In this document: piece after piece, positions 8,499-17,493 of the stretch | Layout: every line of letters starts with the position of its first letter | Position numbering within the stretch: position 1 is the first letter of the stretch | NCBI RefSeq assembly: GCF_034676705.1 | Contig: NZ_JAUCBS010000013.1 | Location: forward strand, 1,128,501-1,192,500 | Direction of reading: 5' to 3' | DNA from: Gemmobacter sp. | Lineage (GTDB): Bacteria; Pseudomonadota; Alphaproteobacteria; Rhodobacterales; Rhodobacteraceae | Length of the DNA: 64,000 nucleotides | Program-made: the position numbers and the translations under genes | The notes under the pieces: generated by a model | What the model saw: only the letters and a program-made list of their open reading frames with translations | Database searches by the model: none | What the model was told of the DNA's origin: nothing

Positions 8499-10400
8499 AT
8501 GAACGATCAGAACAAGAACCTCATTCTGGCGACGGCGCTGAGCTTCCTCGTGATCCTCGTGTGGTTCGTGCTGTTCCCGCCGGCCGACGCGCCGGCCGTG
8601 GATCCGAACGCACCCGCGGTTGCGGTGACCGAAGGCACGGCGCCCCCGTCGGTGGCGACGCCGGGCACGGCCGCCGCAACGCCCGAGGCGGCGCCGGAAA
8701 CCGCGCGCATCGCGGTGGACACGCCGCGGCTGACCGGATCCATCGCCCTTACCGGCGGCCGGCTGGACGACCTGTCGCTGCGCGACTATCGCCAGACCGC
8801 CGACGACACTTCCGCCATCGTGCGCCTGCTGCGCCCGATGGGGGGCGCCAACGCCTATTACGCCATCCACGGCTGGGCGCCGGGCGGCAGCCTGGCCGAT
8901 GCCGACGTGCCCGGGCCGAACACCGTCTGGTCGGTGGCCGAGGGCGATACGCTGGCGCCGGGCAAGCCGGTGGTGCTGGAATGGGCGAACGGCAAGGGCT
9001 TGACCTTCCGCCGCACCATGGCGGTGGACCAGGACTACATGTTCAGCATCACCCAGTCGGTGACCAACGCCGGGACCGAGGCCGCGCGCCTGGCCCCCTA
9101 TGGCCTGCTGGCCCGCCATGGCCTGCCGCCCGATCTGGAAAACTTCTTCATCAGCCATGAAGGCACCATCCAGATGGCCGATGGCCGCCTGGCCGAAACC
9201 GATTATTCGGACCTTCAGGAAGCGACCGTTTCGGCCACCGAAGGCGTGCCGATGACCTCGGTCGAGGTGGCGTCCAGCGGCTGGCTGGGCTTTGCCGACA
9301 AATACTGGATGTCGATGCTGATCCCGCAGGGCGGCCAGCCCTATACGGCGGTGCAGAAATACTTCCCCACCCGCGATGTCTGGCAGACCGAAACCCGCAT
9401 GGCCGCCGTCAGCGTGGCCCCGGGCGAGACGGTGACGGTGGAAAGCCGCCTGTTCGCGGGCGCCAAGGAATGGGCGCTGCTGCGCGAATATGAAAATGCC
9501 CCCGGCTTCATGGCCAGGCTGTTCGGCGCCGAGGTCAACCCCGCCATCCAGCCCGTTCCGGGATTTGTCGACGCGATCGACTGGGGCTGGTTCTTCTTTC
9601 TGACCAAGCCGATCTTTGCCGTCCTGCACTGGCTGAACGCCCAGATCGGCAACATGGGTCTGGCCATCATCGCGCTGACGTTCCTGCTCAAGGCGCTGGT
9701 GCTGCCGCTGGCCTACAAATCCTACGTCAGCATGGCGCGGATGAAGGAATTGCAGCCCGCGATGGAGGCGCTGAAAGAGCGCGTGGGCGACGACCGCCAG
9801 AAGATGCAGCAAGAGATGATGAAGCTGTATCGCGACAAGAAGGTGAACCCGGCTGCCGGGTGCCTGCCGATCCTGTTGCAGATCCCGATCTTCTTCAGCC
9901 TCTACAAGGTGATCTTCGTCACCATCGAACTGCGCCACGCGCCCTTCTTCGGCGTGTTCGACGACCTGTCGACGCCCGATCCCACCTCGCTGTTCAACCT
10001 GTTCGGCCTGCTGCCCTGGGGCACGCCGGAACAGGGCACCATCCTGGCGCTGGTGTTCATCGGCATCCTGCCGATCCTGCTGGGCATCACCATGTGGTTG
10101 CAGCAGAAACTGAACCCGGCCCCCGCCGATCCGGTGCAGGCGCAGGTCTTTGCCTGGATGCCCTGGGTGTTCATGTTCATCCTGGGCGGGTTTGCCAGCG
10201 GTCTGGTGGTCTACTGGATCACCAACAACCTGATCACCTTCAGCCAGCAATACGCCATCATGCGCAGCCACGGGCACAAGCCGGACATCTTCGGCAACAT
10301 CCGCGCCAGCGTGAAGCGCAAGCCCAAGGCCGATCCGGCGAAGGCCCCGGACAAGGCGTCGGAAAAGGCCAAGCTGACGGACAAGGCCAAGAAGAAATGA
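8499..10400 (+). CDS. yidC: Membrane protein insertase YidC
   Basis: This 633-residue insertase places proteins in the inner membrane, alone or with SecYEG. It has an N-terminal helix at about 6-26, a large periplasmic beta domain, and the C-terminal core helices from about residue 360 (WFFFLTKPIFAVLHWL, AAGCLPILLQIPIFFSLYKV). The tail is Lys-rich, as is common for ribosome contact. The start MNDQNKNL matches the family, so the upstream ATG at 8478 is rejected. Its stop overlaps the next ATG by ATGA, giving a yidC-MOSC-engB operon. Confidence 0.96.
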   Translation: MNDQNKNLILATALSFLVILVWFVLFPPADAPAVDPNAPAVAVTEGTAPPSVATPGTAAATPEAAPETARIAVDTPRLTGSIALTGGRLDDLSLRDYRQTADDTSAIVRLLRPMGGANAYYAIHGWAPGGSLADADVPGPNTVWSVAEGDTLAPGKPVVLEWANGKGLTFRRTMAVDQDYMFSITQSVTNAGTEAARLAPYGLLARHGLPPDLENFFISHEGTIQMADGRLAETDYSDLQEATVSATEGVPMTSVEVASSGWLGFADKYWMSMLIPQGGQPYTAVQKYFPTRDVWQTETRMAAVSVAPGETVTVESRLFAGAKEWALLREYENAPGFMARLFGAEVNPAIQPVPGFVDAIDWGWFFFLTKPIFAVLHWLNAQIGNMGLAIIALTFLLKALVLPLAYKSYVSMARMKELQPAMEALKERVGDDRQKMQQEMMKLYRDKKVNPAAGCLPILLQIPIFFSLYKVIFVTIELRHAPFFGVFDDLSTPDPTSLFNLFGLLPWGTPEQGTILALVFIGILPILLGITMWLQQKLNPAPADPVQAQVFAWMPWVFMFILGGFASGLVVYWITNNLITFSQQYAIMRSHGHKPDIFGNIRASVKRKPKADPAKAPDKASEKAKLTDKAKKK

Positions 10401-11152
10401 CCGCGCGGCTGCGGATCCTCTGCCGCCATCCGCTCAAGGGCCACGGACGCGAGGAACTCGCGTCCGTTCGCCTTTCGGCGGGGCAGGCGATGCCCTGGGA
10501 TCGGGTCTGGGCCGTGGCGCATGATGCGGCGCGGCTGGACCCGGATGGCGGCTGGAGCCGCTGCCTGAACTTTGCCCGCGGCGCCAAGGCGCCGGAACTG
10601 ATGGCGCTGGAAAGCACGCTGGACGAGGCGACGGGCGACCTGACCCTGCGCCATCCCGACCGCGGCGCGATCACCTTCCGGCTGGGCGATGCGGCGCAGA
10701 TGGCGCGGGCGGTCGACTGGTTGCGCCCGCTGAACCCTGCGGGTCGCGCCCAGCCTGCGCAGATCGTCACCGCCAGCCAGCCGCTGACCGACAGCGCCTG
10801 GCCCTCGGTGTCGCTGCTGTCGCTGGACACGCTGGACGATCTGGGCGCCCGGATGGGCATGACCCTGTCGCCCCACCGCTTTCGCGGCAACCTGTGGGTG
10901 CGGGGCTGGCAGCCGTGGCAGGAATTCGACATGATCGGGCAGGACATCGCGGTCGGCCCGGTGCGGCTGCGCATCCGCGAACGCATCACGCGCTGCAAGG
11001 CCACTACGGTGGATCCGGCCACCGGCCTGGTGCAGGGCGATACGCTGGCCGCCTTGCAGGCCGGCTGGGACCATCAGGATTTCGGCGTCTATGCCGAGGT
11101 GATCACGGGCGGACCCATCGCCCTTGGGGACGAGGTGCGGCCATGCAACTGA
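10397..11152 (+). CDS. MOSC-domain protein
   Basis: This 251-residue protein combines an N-terminal beta-barrel-like half (residues 1-115) with a MOSC domain. In that domain 'HRFRGNLWVRG' and 'RITRCKATTVDPATG' mark the cofactor-binding core with its conserved Cys. MOSC proteins handle molybdenum cofactor-linked sulfur or N-hydroxylated substrates; the exact reaction here is unknown. It overlaps yidC by four bases and its end overlaps the engB start by ten, so the three genes are translationally coupled. Confidence 0.88.
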   Translation: MTARLRILCRHPLKGHGREELASVRLSAGQAMPWDRVWAVAHDAARLDPDGGWSRCLNFARGAKAPELMALESTLDEATGDLTLRHPDRGAITFRLGDAAQMARAVDWLRPLNPAGRAQPAQIVTASQPLTDSAWPSVSLLSLDTLDDLGARMGMTLSPHRFRGNLWVRGWQPWQEFDMIGQDIAVGPVRLRIRERITRCKATTVDPATGLVQGDTLAALQAGWDHQDFGVYAEVITGGPIALGDEVRPCN

Positions 11153-11793
11153 CCTTTCCGCTGGCAGACGAGCCCGAGGACGCCGCCCGTGAAAAGGGCC
11201 GCCTGCTGTTCGCGGGGCCGGTCGACTTCGTCAAGGGTGTGGTCGCCATGCCCGGCCTGCCGCCGGCCGACCGGGTGGAATTCTGCTTTGCCGGCCGGTC
11301 GAACGTCGGGAAATCCAGCCTGATCAACGCGCTGACCGGGCGCAAGAACCTGGCGCGGGCGTCGAACACGCCGGGCCGGACGCAGGAAATCAACTATTTC
11401 GCGCTTGGCGACAGCTACTACATGGTCGACCTTCCGGGCTATGGCTATGCCGAGGCGCCGGTGGCCATCGTGGCGAAATGGCAGGCGCTGCTGAAGCAAT
11501 ACCTGGCCGGCCGCGCCACCCTGCGCCGGGTCTTCGTGCTGGTCGACATGCGCCATGGCGTGAAATCGGTGGATCAGGAGATCCTGACCCTGCTCGACAA
11601 ATCCGCGGTGACCTTCCAGGTGGTGCTGACCAAGGCGGACAAGGTGAACAAGGCCACCCGCGATGAAACCATTGCCCAGGTGCAAGGCGCGCTTGGCAAG
11701 CATCCGGCGGCCTACCCGGAAATCATCATCACCTCGTCGGAAAAGGGCGAGGGGCTGGAAACCCTGCGCGCGATCATCGCCGGGTTGGGCTGA
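11143..11793 (+). CDS. engB: Ribosome biogenesis GTPase EngB (YihA/YsxC)
   Basis: This 216-residue GTPase acts in large-subunit assembly. The G1 loop GRSNVGKSS, G2 threonine in NTPGRTQ, G3 DLPGYGYA, G4 TKADK and G5 TSSEKGEG are all intact. The ATG lies inside the end of the MOSC gene. A GC-rich family B inverted pair follows the stop and separates it from the convergent Sua5 gene. Confidence 0.95.
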   Translation: MQLTFPLADEPEDAAREKGRLLFAGPVDFVKGVVAMPGLPPADRVEFCFAGRSNVGKSSLINALTGRKNLARASNTPGRTQEINYFALGDSYYMVDLPGYGYAEAPVAIVAKWQALLKQYLAGRATLRRVFVLVDMRHGVKSVDQEILTLLDKSAVTFQVVLTKADKVNKATRDETIAQVQGALGKHPAAYPEIIITSSEKGEGLETLRAIIAGLG

Positions 11794-11810
11794 CCGCATC
11801 CGGCGCCCCC

Positions 11811-11966
11811 TTCATCTGTCCATAAATATCCCGGGGGGAGTCGCGGAACGCGACGGGGGGCTGGCCCCCCTCTGACCTCAGCCCCAGGTGGCGCCCGCAG
11901 GCGGGGGGCCCTGCCCCCCGGCCGCCGCTGGCGGCTCCCCCGGGGATATTTATGGACAGATAAAAG
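11811..11966. repeat. Inverted pair of family B repeats between convergent genes
   Basis: CTTCATCTGTCCATAAATATC starts at 11811 and its mirror, GATATTTATGGACAGATAAAAG, ends near 11967. Between them are further G/C-run palindromes. The pair could fold into one large cruciform. It sits exactly between the engB and Sua5 stops, so bidirectional termination is the simplest reading. Confidence 0.75.
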
Positions 11967-12920
11967 TCAGGGCCGGGGGGCAGCGGCGCGGGACAGCCGG
12001 TCGTTGATGGCAAGGCCAAGCCCGGTCAGCGGCACCGGCGCGATGGCGATGCGGCCGACGGGGCCGGCCAGCCGGTCGGCGCGGCGCAGGATGTCGAACA
12101 GGCGCGCGGCGGCCTGATCCAGATCGCCGGTTTCCGACAGGTTGAGCGCGGCGCCGGGGCAGGGACCGAAGCCCACCCAGATCTCGCCCGGCTGCGGATC
12201 GGTGGCGTTCAGCCGGACGCTGGCGTCGGGGGCGTAGTGCGAGGCAAGCTGGCCGGGCGCCTCGGGCAGCGGGGCATCGGCGGGGCGGGCCGGGTTCTGG
12301 CCCAGGATGCGGGCCAGATCCTCGGCCGGGACGCCGCCGGGGCGCAGCAGGCGGGGGGGTGTGCCGGGGGCGAGGATGGTGGATTCCAGCCCCACCGCGC
12401 AGGGCCCGCCGTCCAGCACCGCCGCGATGCGGCCCGAGAGCCCGTCCAGCACATGATCGGCCGTCGTCGGGCTGATCTTGCCCGAGGGGTTGGCGGATGG
12501 TGCCGCCACCGGCAGCCCGGTTTCGCGCAGCAGCTGTTGCGCCAGCGGATGGGCCGGGACGCGGATCGCCACCGTCGGGTGGCCGGCGGTGATGTGGCGC
12601 GACAGTCCCGCATCGGGGCGCAGCGGCAGCACCAGCGTCAGGGGCCCGGGCCAGAAGGCGCGGGCCAGCGCGCGGGCGGCATCGTCGAACAGCGCCAGCC
12701 GTTCGGCCGCCGCCAGATCGGGGACATGCACGATCAGCGGGTTGTGGCTGGGCCGGCCCTTGGCCGCATAAATCCCCAGCACCGCCGCATCGTCGGTGGC
12801 CACGCCGCCCAGCCCATAGACCGTTTCGGTGGGAAAGGCGACCAGCGCGCCCGACCGCAGCAGGGCGGCGGCGCGGGCTATTCCGGCGGCATCGGGGGCG
12901 AAACGAAGGGTGGCAATCAT
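11967..12920 (-). CDS. L-threonylcarbamoyladenylate synthase (Sua5 type)
   Basis: This 317-residue enzyme makes threonylcarbamoyl-AMP from Thr, bicarbonate and ATP for the t6A37 modification of ANN-decoding tRNAs. Residues 1-200 form the YrdC domain (FPTETVYGLG, KGRPSHNPLI, APSANPSGK, SPTTADHV). The remainder, after the SHYAPDA linker, is the Sua5-specific C-terminal domain. The ATG at 12920 gives the typical 'MIATLRF' start. It is divergent from the acyl-CoA dehydrogenase operon. Confidence 0.94.
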   Translation of the reverse strand: MIATLRFAPDAAGIARAAALLRSGALVAFPTETVYGLGGVATDDAAVLGIYAAKGRPSHNPLIVHVPDLAAAERLALFDDAARALARAFWPGPLTLVLPLRPDAGLSRHITAGHPTVAIRVPAHPLAQQLLRETGLPVAAPSANPSGKISPTTADHVLDGLSGRIAAVLDGGPCAVGLESTILAPGTPPRLLRPGGVPAEDLARILGQNPARPADAPLPEAPGQLASHYAPDASVRLNATDPQPGEIWVGFGPCPGAALNLSETGDLDQAAARLFDILRRADRLAGPVGRIAIAPVPLTGLGLAINDRLSRAAAPRP

Positions 12921-13032
12921 CTCTGACGCGGCGTATCGGTTGCGGGGGCGCGGGCGGGCGGTAACATTGCCGCAAAAGTCCCGTGCCACAGAGCGGGCGC
13001 GCCTGCAAGGCGTCAGCCATCCCGGAGGAACC

Positions 13033-14745
13033 ATGCCCTTTCGTGCCCCAGTCAGCGAATACCGCTTCCTGCTTGACCATATCGTCGGCTTTCCGCAGGT
13101 CGCCCAGACCGATCTGTTCGCCGAAGCGACCCCCGATACGGTCGAGGCGATTCTGACCGGCGCCGGCAAGCTGTGCGACGAGGTGATGGCGCCCTTGCTG
13201 CGCGTCTCGGACCAGCAGGGCGCGCGGCTGGAAAACGGCATCGTGCGCACCACCCCGGGCTTTGCCGAAGCCTATGCCCAGATCGCCGAAGGCGGCTGGG
13301 TCGCGCTGTCGGCCGGGGCCGATCATGGCGGCATGGGGCTGCCGATTGCGCTGAGTTCCTGCGTGAACGACATGATGGGGGCGGCCTGTCTGGGCCTGCA
13401 ACTGAACCCGCTGCTCACGCAGGGCCAGATCGAGGCGCTGGAGCACCATGCCAGCCCCGAATTGCAGGCGCTGTATCTGCCCAAGCTGATTTCCGGCGAA
13501 TGGACCGGCACCATGAACCTGACCGAGCCTGCGGCCGGGTCCGATGTGGGCGCGCTGCGCAGCAAGGCGGAGCCGAATGGCGACGGCACCTATGCCGTGT
13601 CGGGGCAGAAAATCTTCATCAGCTGGGGCGACCATGATTTTGGCGGCAATGTCTGCCATCTGGTGCTGGCGCGGCTGCCCGACGGGGCGCCGGGCACGCG
13701 GGGGATCAGCCTGTTCCTGGTCCCCAAGCTGATCCCGGACGACAACGGCAATCCGGGCCAGCCCAATTCCCTGCGCGTGGTCAGCCTGGAACACAAGATG
13801 GGCCTGCATGGCAGCCCGACGGCGGTGATGGAATACGACCGCGCCACCGGCTGGCTGGTGGGCGAGCCGCACAAGGGCATGGCGGCGATGTTCACCATGA
13901 TGAACAATGCCCGGCTGGGCGTGGGCATCCAGGGGATTTCGGTGGCTGAAGGCGCCTATCAGCATGCGCTGGCCTATGCGCTGGACCGCAAGCAGGGCAA
14001 GCCCGCCGCCGGCAACACGGGCGCCATCGTCGATCACCCCGATGTGCGCCGCATGCTGGCCGGGATGAAGGCAGAGCTGTTCGCCGCCCGTGCCATCGCG
14101 CTGGCCAATGCCGTGGCGATCGACATGGCGCGCGCCACCGGCGATGCCGAATGGTCGGCGCGCGCCGCGCTGCTGACGCCGATCACCAAGGCCTATGGCA
14201 CCGATACCGGCATTTCGGTCGCGCAGACCGGCATCCAGGTGCATGGCGGCATGGGCTTCATCGAGGAAACCGGCGCGGCGCAATACCTGCGCGATGTCCG
14301 CGTGACCGCGATCTACGAGGGGACGAACGGCATTCAGGCCGCCGATCTGGTCGGTCGCAAGATGATGGATGGCGGCGATGCCGCCCTGCGCCTGCTGCAA
14401 GAGGTGCAGGACGGGGCCGAGGCTGCGCGGGCCATGCTGCCCGATCTGGCGGGCGAGGTGTGGTCGGCCGCGGAATCGCTGCGCGAGGGCACCGAAACCC
14501 TGCTGGCGCAGGATATGGTCGACCGGCTGGCCGGATCGGTCGCCTATCTGCGGGCCTTTGCGCTGGTGCTGGGGGCGCATTTCCACCTGCGCGCGGCCGT
14601 CACCGAAGGCGGGACAGGGGCGCGCAGCGCGCTGGCGCAGGTCTATATCCGCCGCCAGTTGCCGCAACATACCGCGCTGCTGGCGGAAATGGCCGATGGG
14701 GCCGCCGCGCTTTATGCGCTTAGTCCCGAGGATCTGGCGGCGTGA
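13033..14745 (+). CDS. Acyl-CoA dehydrogenase, large (DmdC/FadE5-like) type
   Basis: This 570-residue flavoenzyme is longer than the roughly 380 residues of ordinary acyl-CoA dehydrogenases and has the extra C-terminal domain of the DmdC/FadE5 group. FAD-binding motifs 'MNLTEPAAGSDVGAL' and 'KIFISWGDHD' are present, and the catalytic Glu lies in IYEGTNGIQ. DmdC members oxidise 3-methylmercaptopropionyl-CoA, but other large members use fatty acyl-CoAs and no dmdB or dmdD lies nearby, so the substrate is left open. GGAGGAACC precedes the ATG. The next start (GTG) overlaps its stop. Confidence 0.92.
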   Translation: MPFRAPVSEYRFLLDHIVGFPQVAQTDLFAEATPDTVEAILTGAGKLCDEVMAPLLRVSDQQGARLENGIVRTTPGFAEAYAQIAEGGWVALSAGADHGGMGLPIALSSCVNDMMGAACLGLQLNPLLTQGQIEALEHHASPELQALYLPKLISGEWTGTMNLTEPAAGSDVGALRSKAEPNGDGTYAVSGQKIFISWGDHDFGGNVCHLVLARLPDGAPGTRGISLFLVPKLIPDDNGNPGQPNSLRVVSLEHKMGLHGSPTAVMEYDRATGWLVGEPHKGMAAMFTMMNNARLGVGIQGISVAEGAYQHALAYALDRKQGKPAAGNTGAIVDHPDVRRMLAGMKAELFAARAIALANAVAIDMARATGDAEWSARAALLTPITKAYGTDTGISVAQTGIQVHGGMGFIEETGAAQYLRDVRVTAIYEGTNGIQAADLVGRKMMDGGDAALRLLQEVQDGAEAARAMLPDLAGEVWSAAESLREGTETLLAQDMVDRLAGSVAYLRAFALVLGAHFHLRAAVTEGGTGARSALAQVYIRRQLPQHTALLAEMADGAAALYALSPEDLAA

Positions 14746-15788
14746 CAGACCAGTCGGCGGCCCAGATCCGCTTTCCCTTTCCCGAGCCGCCTGCGCCCGG
14801 GACCGCGACCGAGCTGGCCGACGGGGTGCTGTGGATGCGCATTCCGCTGCCCTGGGTGCTGGACCACGTCAACGTCTATGCGCTGGACGATGGCGATGGC
14901 TGGACCATCGTGGATACGGGGGCGAATTTCGGCCGCTGCCGCAAGGAATGGGATGCGCTGCTGGCGGGGCCGCTGGCCTTTCGCCCGGTGCGCCGGGTGG
15001 TGGTGACGCATCATCACCCCGACCATATCGGGCTGGCCGGCTGGTTCATGGAACAGGGGGCCGAACTGGTCACCACCCGCACGGCCTGGCTTTATGCCCG
15101 CATGCTGGTGCTGGATGTCGAGGAGGTGCCGCCGCCCGAAACGCTGGCCTACTGGCGCGGCGCCGGCATGGCGCCCGAGGTGTTTGCCAAGCGGTCCACC
15201 GAACGGCCCTACAACTTTTCCGATGTCGTGGTGCCCCTGCCGCTGGGCTACACCCGCATTGTCGAGGGCGAGACGATCCGCATGGGCGGCCGCGACTGGA
15301 CGGTGCGGATGGGCGATGGCCACGCCCCCGAACATGCCACCTTCTGGGAGGTGGGCGGCGATCTGGTGATCGGCGGGGACCAGATCCTGCCCGGCATCTC
15401 GGCCAATATCGGTGTCTATCCATCGGAACCGCTGGCCGACCCGCTGGCCGACTGGATCGCCGCCTGCGAACGGCTGGAACCGCATGTCACCGACCGGCAG
15501 CTGGTGCTGCCCGGGCACAAGCTGCCGTTCCGGGGGCTGCCCTTCCGGTTGCGCCAGATGGTGGACAACCACCATGGCGCGCTGAACCGGCTGCGGGTGC
15601 ATCTGGCGCAGCCGCGCACCGCCTGCCAGTGTTTCCTGCCGCTGTTCGGGCGCGAGATCACCGGCGATGCCTATGGGCTGGCGATGGTCGAATCTGTTGC
15701 GCACCTGAACCATCTGCTGAAACTGGGGCAGGCGCGGCGCTGGATGGGGCCGGACGGCGCCTGGCTGTGGCAGAAGGACGGCGAATGA
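14742..15788 (+). CDS. Metallo-beta-lactamase fold hydrolase
   Basis: This 348-residue MBL-fold protein has the metal motif THHHPDHIGLAGW (about residues 90-102), plus downstream GDGHAPEH and GGDQILPG. A long C-terminal helical region gives it the LACTB2-like thioesterase/hydrolase outline. It starts with GTG at 14742 inside the acyl-CoA dehydrogenase stop (GTGA), a tight coupling that suggests hydrolysis of a CoA ester or lactone from the same pathway. That role is inferred from context only. Confidence 0.88.
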   Translation: MTDQSAAQIRFPFPEPPAPGTATELADGVLWMRIPLPWVLDHVNVYALDDGDGWTIVDTGANFGRCRKEWDALLAGPLAFRPVRRVVVTHHHPDHIGLAGWFMEQGAELVTTRTAWLYARMLVLDVEEVPPPETLAYWRGAGMAPEVFAKRSTERPYNFSDVVVPLPLGYTRIVEGETIRMGGRDWTVRMGDGHAPEHATFWEVGGDLVIGGDQILPGISANIGVYPSEPLADPLADWIAACERLEPHVTDRQLVLPGHKLPFRGLPFRLRQMVDNHHGALNRLRVHLAQPRTACQCFLPLFGREITGDAYGLAMVESVAHLNHLLKLGQARRWMGPDGAWLWQKDGE

Positions 15789-16261
15789 CCCGGGACGAAA
15801 TCAAGACCTCGGCCGAGGCGCACGAGGAATCGGCGCTGGACTGGATGCGCGGGCTGGCGCGCTGCGCGCCGCCGGTGGCCAATGCGGCCCCCACGGTGGA
15901 ACAGGAACCGCTGCCCCCCGCCCTGACCCGCGAGCCGCCCGAGGCGAAAAGCCCGGCCCGCTGGGCCTATGAACGGGTGCTGCTGTATCTGCGCAACTTC
16001 GAAAGCCAGCTGGACCGTCAGCACGAGGTGGCGCTGGGGTTCACCGGATCGGATGCCGGGATCCTGCGGATTGAAGGGATCGGGTTCTTTGACCCCGATA
16101 TCCTGACATTCTATGGCCAGGACGAAGGCGGCGGGCGCACCCAGCTGATCCAGCATGTCAGCCAGCTGAACGTCATGCTGCGCGCCGTTCCCAAGGAAGG
16201 CCCGCCCGAAGACCCGCCCCGCCGGATCGGGTTCCGGCTGGACGACTCCCCCGTCGCCTGA
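15785..16261 (+). CDS. Conserved Rhodobacterales protein (DUF6173-like)
   Basis: This 158-residue protein has a variable N-terminus and a conserved C-terminal half beginning at 'SPARWAYERVLLYLRNFE' and ending with 'IQHVSQLNVMLRAVP' and 'RRIGFRL'. It resembles the family I know as DUF6173, of unknown function. It overlaps the MBL gene by ATGA, making a three-gene operon. No membrane segment or catalytic motif is visible. The family name is given from memory of the pattern. Confidence 0.75.
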   Translation: MTRDEIKTSAEAHEESALDWMRGLARCAPPVANAAPTVEQEPLPPALTREPPEAKSPARWAYERVLLYLRNFESQLDRQHEVALGFTGSDAGILRIEGIGFFDPDILTFYGQDEGGGRTQLIQHVSQLNVMLRAVPKEGPPEDPPRRIGFRLDDSPVA

Positions 16262-16370
16262 TGGCGGGGGGCCTGCCACACCAGCCGCGATAGCCGGCCG
16301 GCCCCCCGTGACAGGGCGGGATGAATCGGCTAGACCGGATTCTGCAATCGCGAACGAAGGAGCCTCGGGC

Positions 16371-16514
16371 ATGGCCGATCACGCCGAACACAAGCATGGC
16401 AGCATGGATATCCGCGTGCAGGAACAGACCTTTGCGGGGTTCATCCGCTTTTCCACCTGGGTGGTCGGTCTGGTCATTGTCGTGCTGGTCTTCATGGCCC
16501 TTGCAAACGCCTGA
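16371..16514 (+). CDS. aa3-type cytochrome c oxidase subunit IV
   Basis: This 47-residue protein has one membrane helix (about residues 24-46, FIRFSTWVVGLVIVVLVFMAL). It is preceded by the charged MADHAEHKHGSMDIRVQEQTFAGF that defines the bacterial aa3 oxidase subunit IV family. It wraps the outside of the oxidase in Paracoccus and Rhodobacter and is not needed for catalysis. CGAAGGAG lies nine bases ahead of the ATG. The main oxidase genes are not in the window. Confidence 0.93.
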   Translation: MADHAEHKHGSMDIRVQEQTFAGFIRFSTWVVGLVIVVLVFMALANA

Positions 16515-16520
16515 TCGCGC

Positions 16521-17156
16521 ATGATCCGGGGTATTGCTGCTGCTACCGTTGCCGCGACCCTGTCGGGCTGCGGCGGAGAACGCATCTGGGCACCGGACGA
16601 GGCCGTGCAGGCCGCGCGCTATGCCCCCGGGGGGCAGGCTGAACTGACGCTGCTGACCTCGATCAACGACCGCTCGGGCGAAGGCGCGCATTCGGCGCTG
16701 ATCATCAATGCCTCCGAACGGGTGCTGTTCGACCCGGCGGGCAACTGGGACAGCAAGTATGCCCCGGAACGCCACGACGTGCGCTATGGCTTTACGCCGC
16801 AGATGCAGGCCAGCTATTTCGGCTTTCAGTCCAGCGGGCCGTTCCATGCGGTGATCCAGCGGGTGCCGGTTTCGGCCGAAGTGGCGGAACGCGCGCTGCA
16901 ACTGGCCAAGACCGCCGGCCCGGTGCCCGATGCGCTCTGCGCCTCGTCCACCTCGGGGATCCTGCGGCAACTGCCGGGGTTCGAAAATGTGTCGGGCTCG
17001 ATGTTCCCCAAGACGCTGATGGAATCCTTTGCCGCCATTCCGGGCGTGCAGACCTCGGTCGAATTCGGATCGCCCGATCCCGACAATCCGACCCGCGTTC
17101 CGCGCATGTCGCCCGTCGTGGTGGCGGCGATGAACGCCCCGCCGCCGGGCAGCTGA
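16521..17156 (+). CDS. Lipoprotein, conserved, function unknown
   Basis: This 211-residue protein begins MIRGIAAATVAATLSGCGGE. The lipobox LSGC puts the lipidated Cys at position 17. The mature part contains 'GEGAHSALIINASERVLFDPAG', followed by a region with the pattern of cysteine-peptidase-like lipoproteins, including 'CASSTSGIL'. That could represent a degenerate NlpC-like fold, but I cannot confirm it. It starts six bases after the oxidase subunit stop, so it is likely cotranscribed. Confidence 0.8.
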   Translation: MIRGIAAATVAATLSGCGGERIWAPDEAVQAARYAPGGQAELTLLTSINDRSGEGAHSALIINASERVLFDPAGNWDSKYAPERHDVRYGFTPQMQASYFGFQSSGPFHAVIQRVPVSAEVAERALQLAKTAGPVPDALCASSTSGILRQLPGFENVSGSMFPKTLMESFAAIPGVQTSVEFGSPDPDNPTRVPRMSPVVVAAMNAPPPGS

Positions 17157-17160
17157 GCGC

Positions 17161-17493
17161 CTAGCCCAGCAGCGTCTGGGCCGCGAACAGCGCGGCCGCG
17201 CCGCCAAAGATCGCCAGCAGGGTGTTGCGGAATGCGACACCCAGCCCCAGCGCTACGCTGGCCGCGATGATGCGCGCGGGGTCCAGCGTGCCGCCGGTGG
17301 CGGCCGGAAAGGCCACCAGCGGCGCGACCAGCCCCGGGATGATCGCCACTGCCGTATAGCGCAGCAGCCGCAGGACAAAGGGCGGCAGGTCGCGGTCGCC
17401 CACCAGCCCCAGGAACGAAAACCGGATCAGGAACGTCCCGATCCCCAGCGCAATGATGATCAGCCAGATTTGCAGATCGCTGAAGCCGGTCAT
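17161..17493 (-). CDS. azlD: AzlD-family membrane protein
   Basis: This 110-residue protein has four predicted membrane helices and the AzlD pattern (IRFSFLGLVGDRDLPPFVLRLLRYTAVAIIPGLVAPL). Together with AzlC it forms a two-part exporter linked to branched-chain amino acids or their analogues. Its ATG lies inside the end of azlC (17490), so the two are coupled. It is convergent with the lipoprotein gene. Confidence 0.92.
   Translation of the reverse strand: MTGFSDLQIWLIIIALGIGTFLIRFSFLGLVGDRDLPPFVLRLLRYTAVAIIPGLVAPLVAFPAATGGTLDPARIIAASVALGLGVAFRNTLLAIFGGAAALFAAQTLLG

Noticed and set aside
7064..11966. CRISPR-like array from the repeated CCCGGGGG motifs
   Set aside because: The copies are kilobases apart and lie in intergenic gaps; there is no regular spacing and no cas gene.
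13033..15788. A dimethylsulfoniopropionate demethylation operon
   Set aside because: The acyl-CoA dehydrogenase is DmdC-like, but no dmdA, dmdB or dmdD is present, and its neighbours are an MBL hydrolase and an unknown protein.
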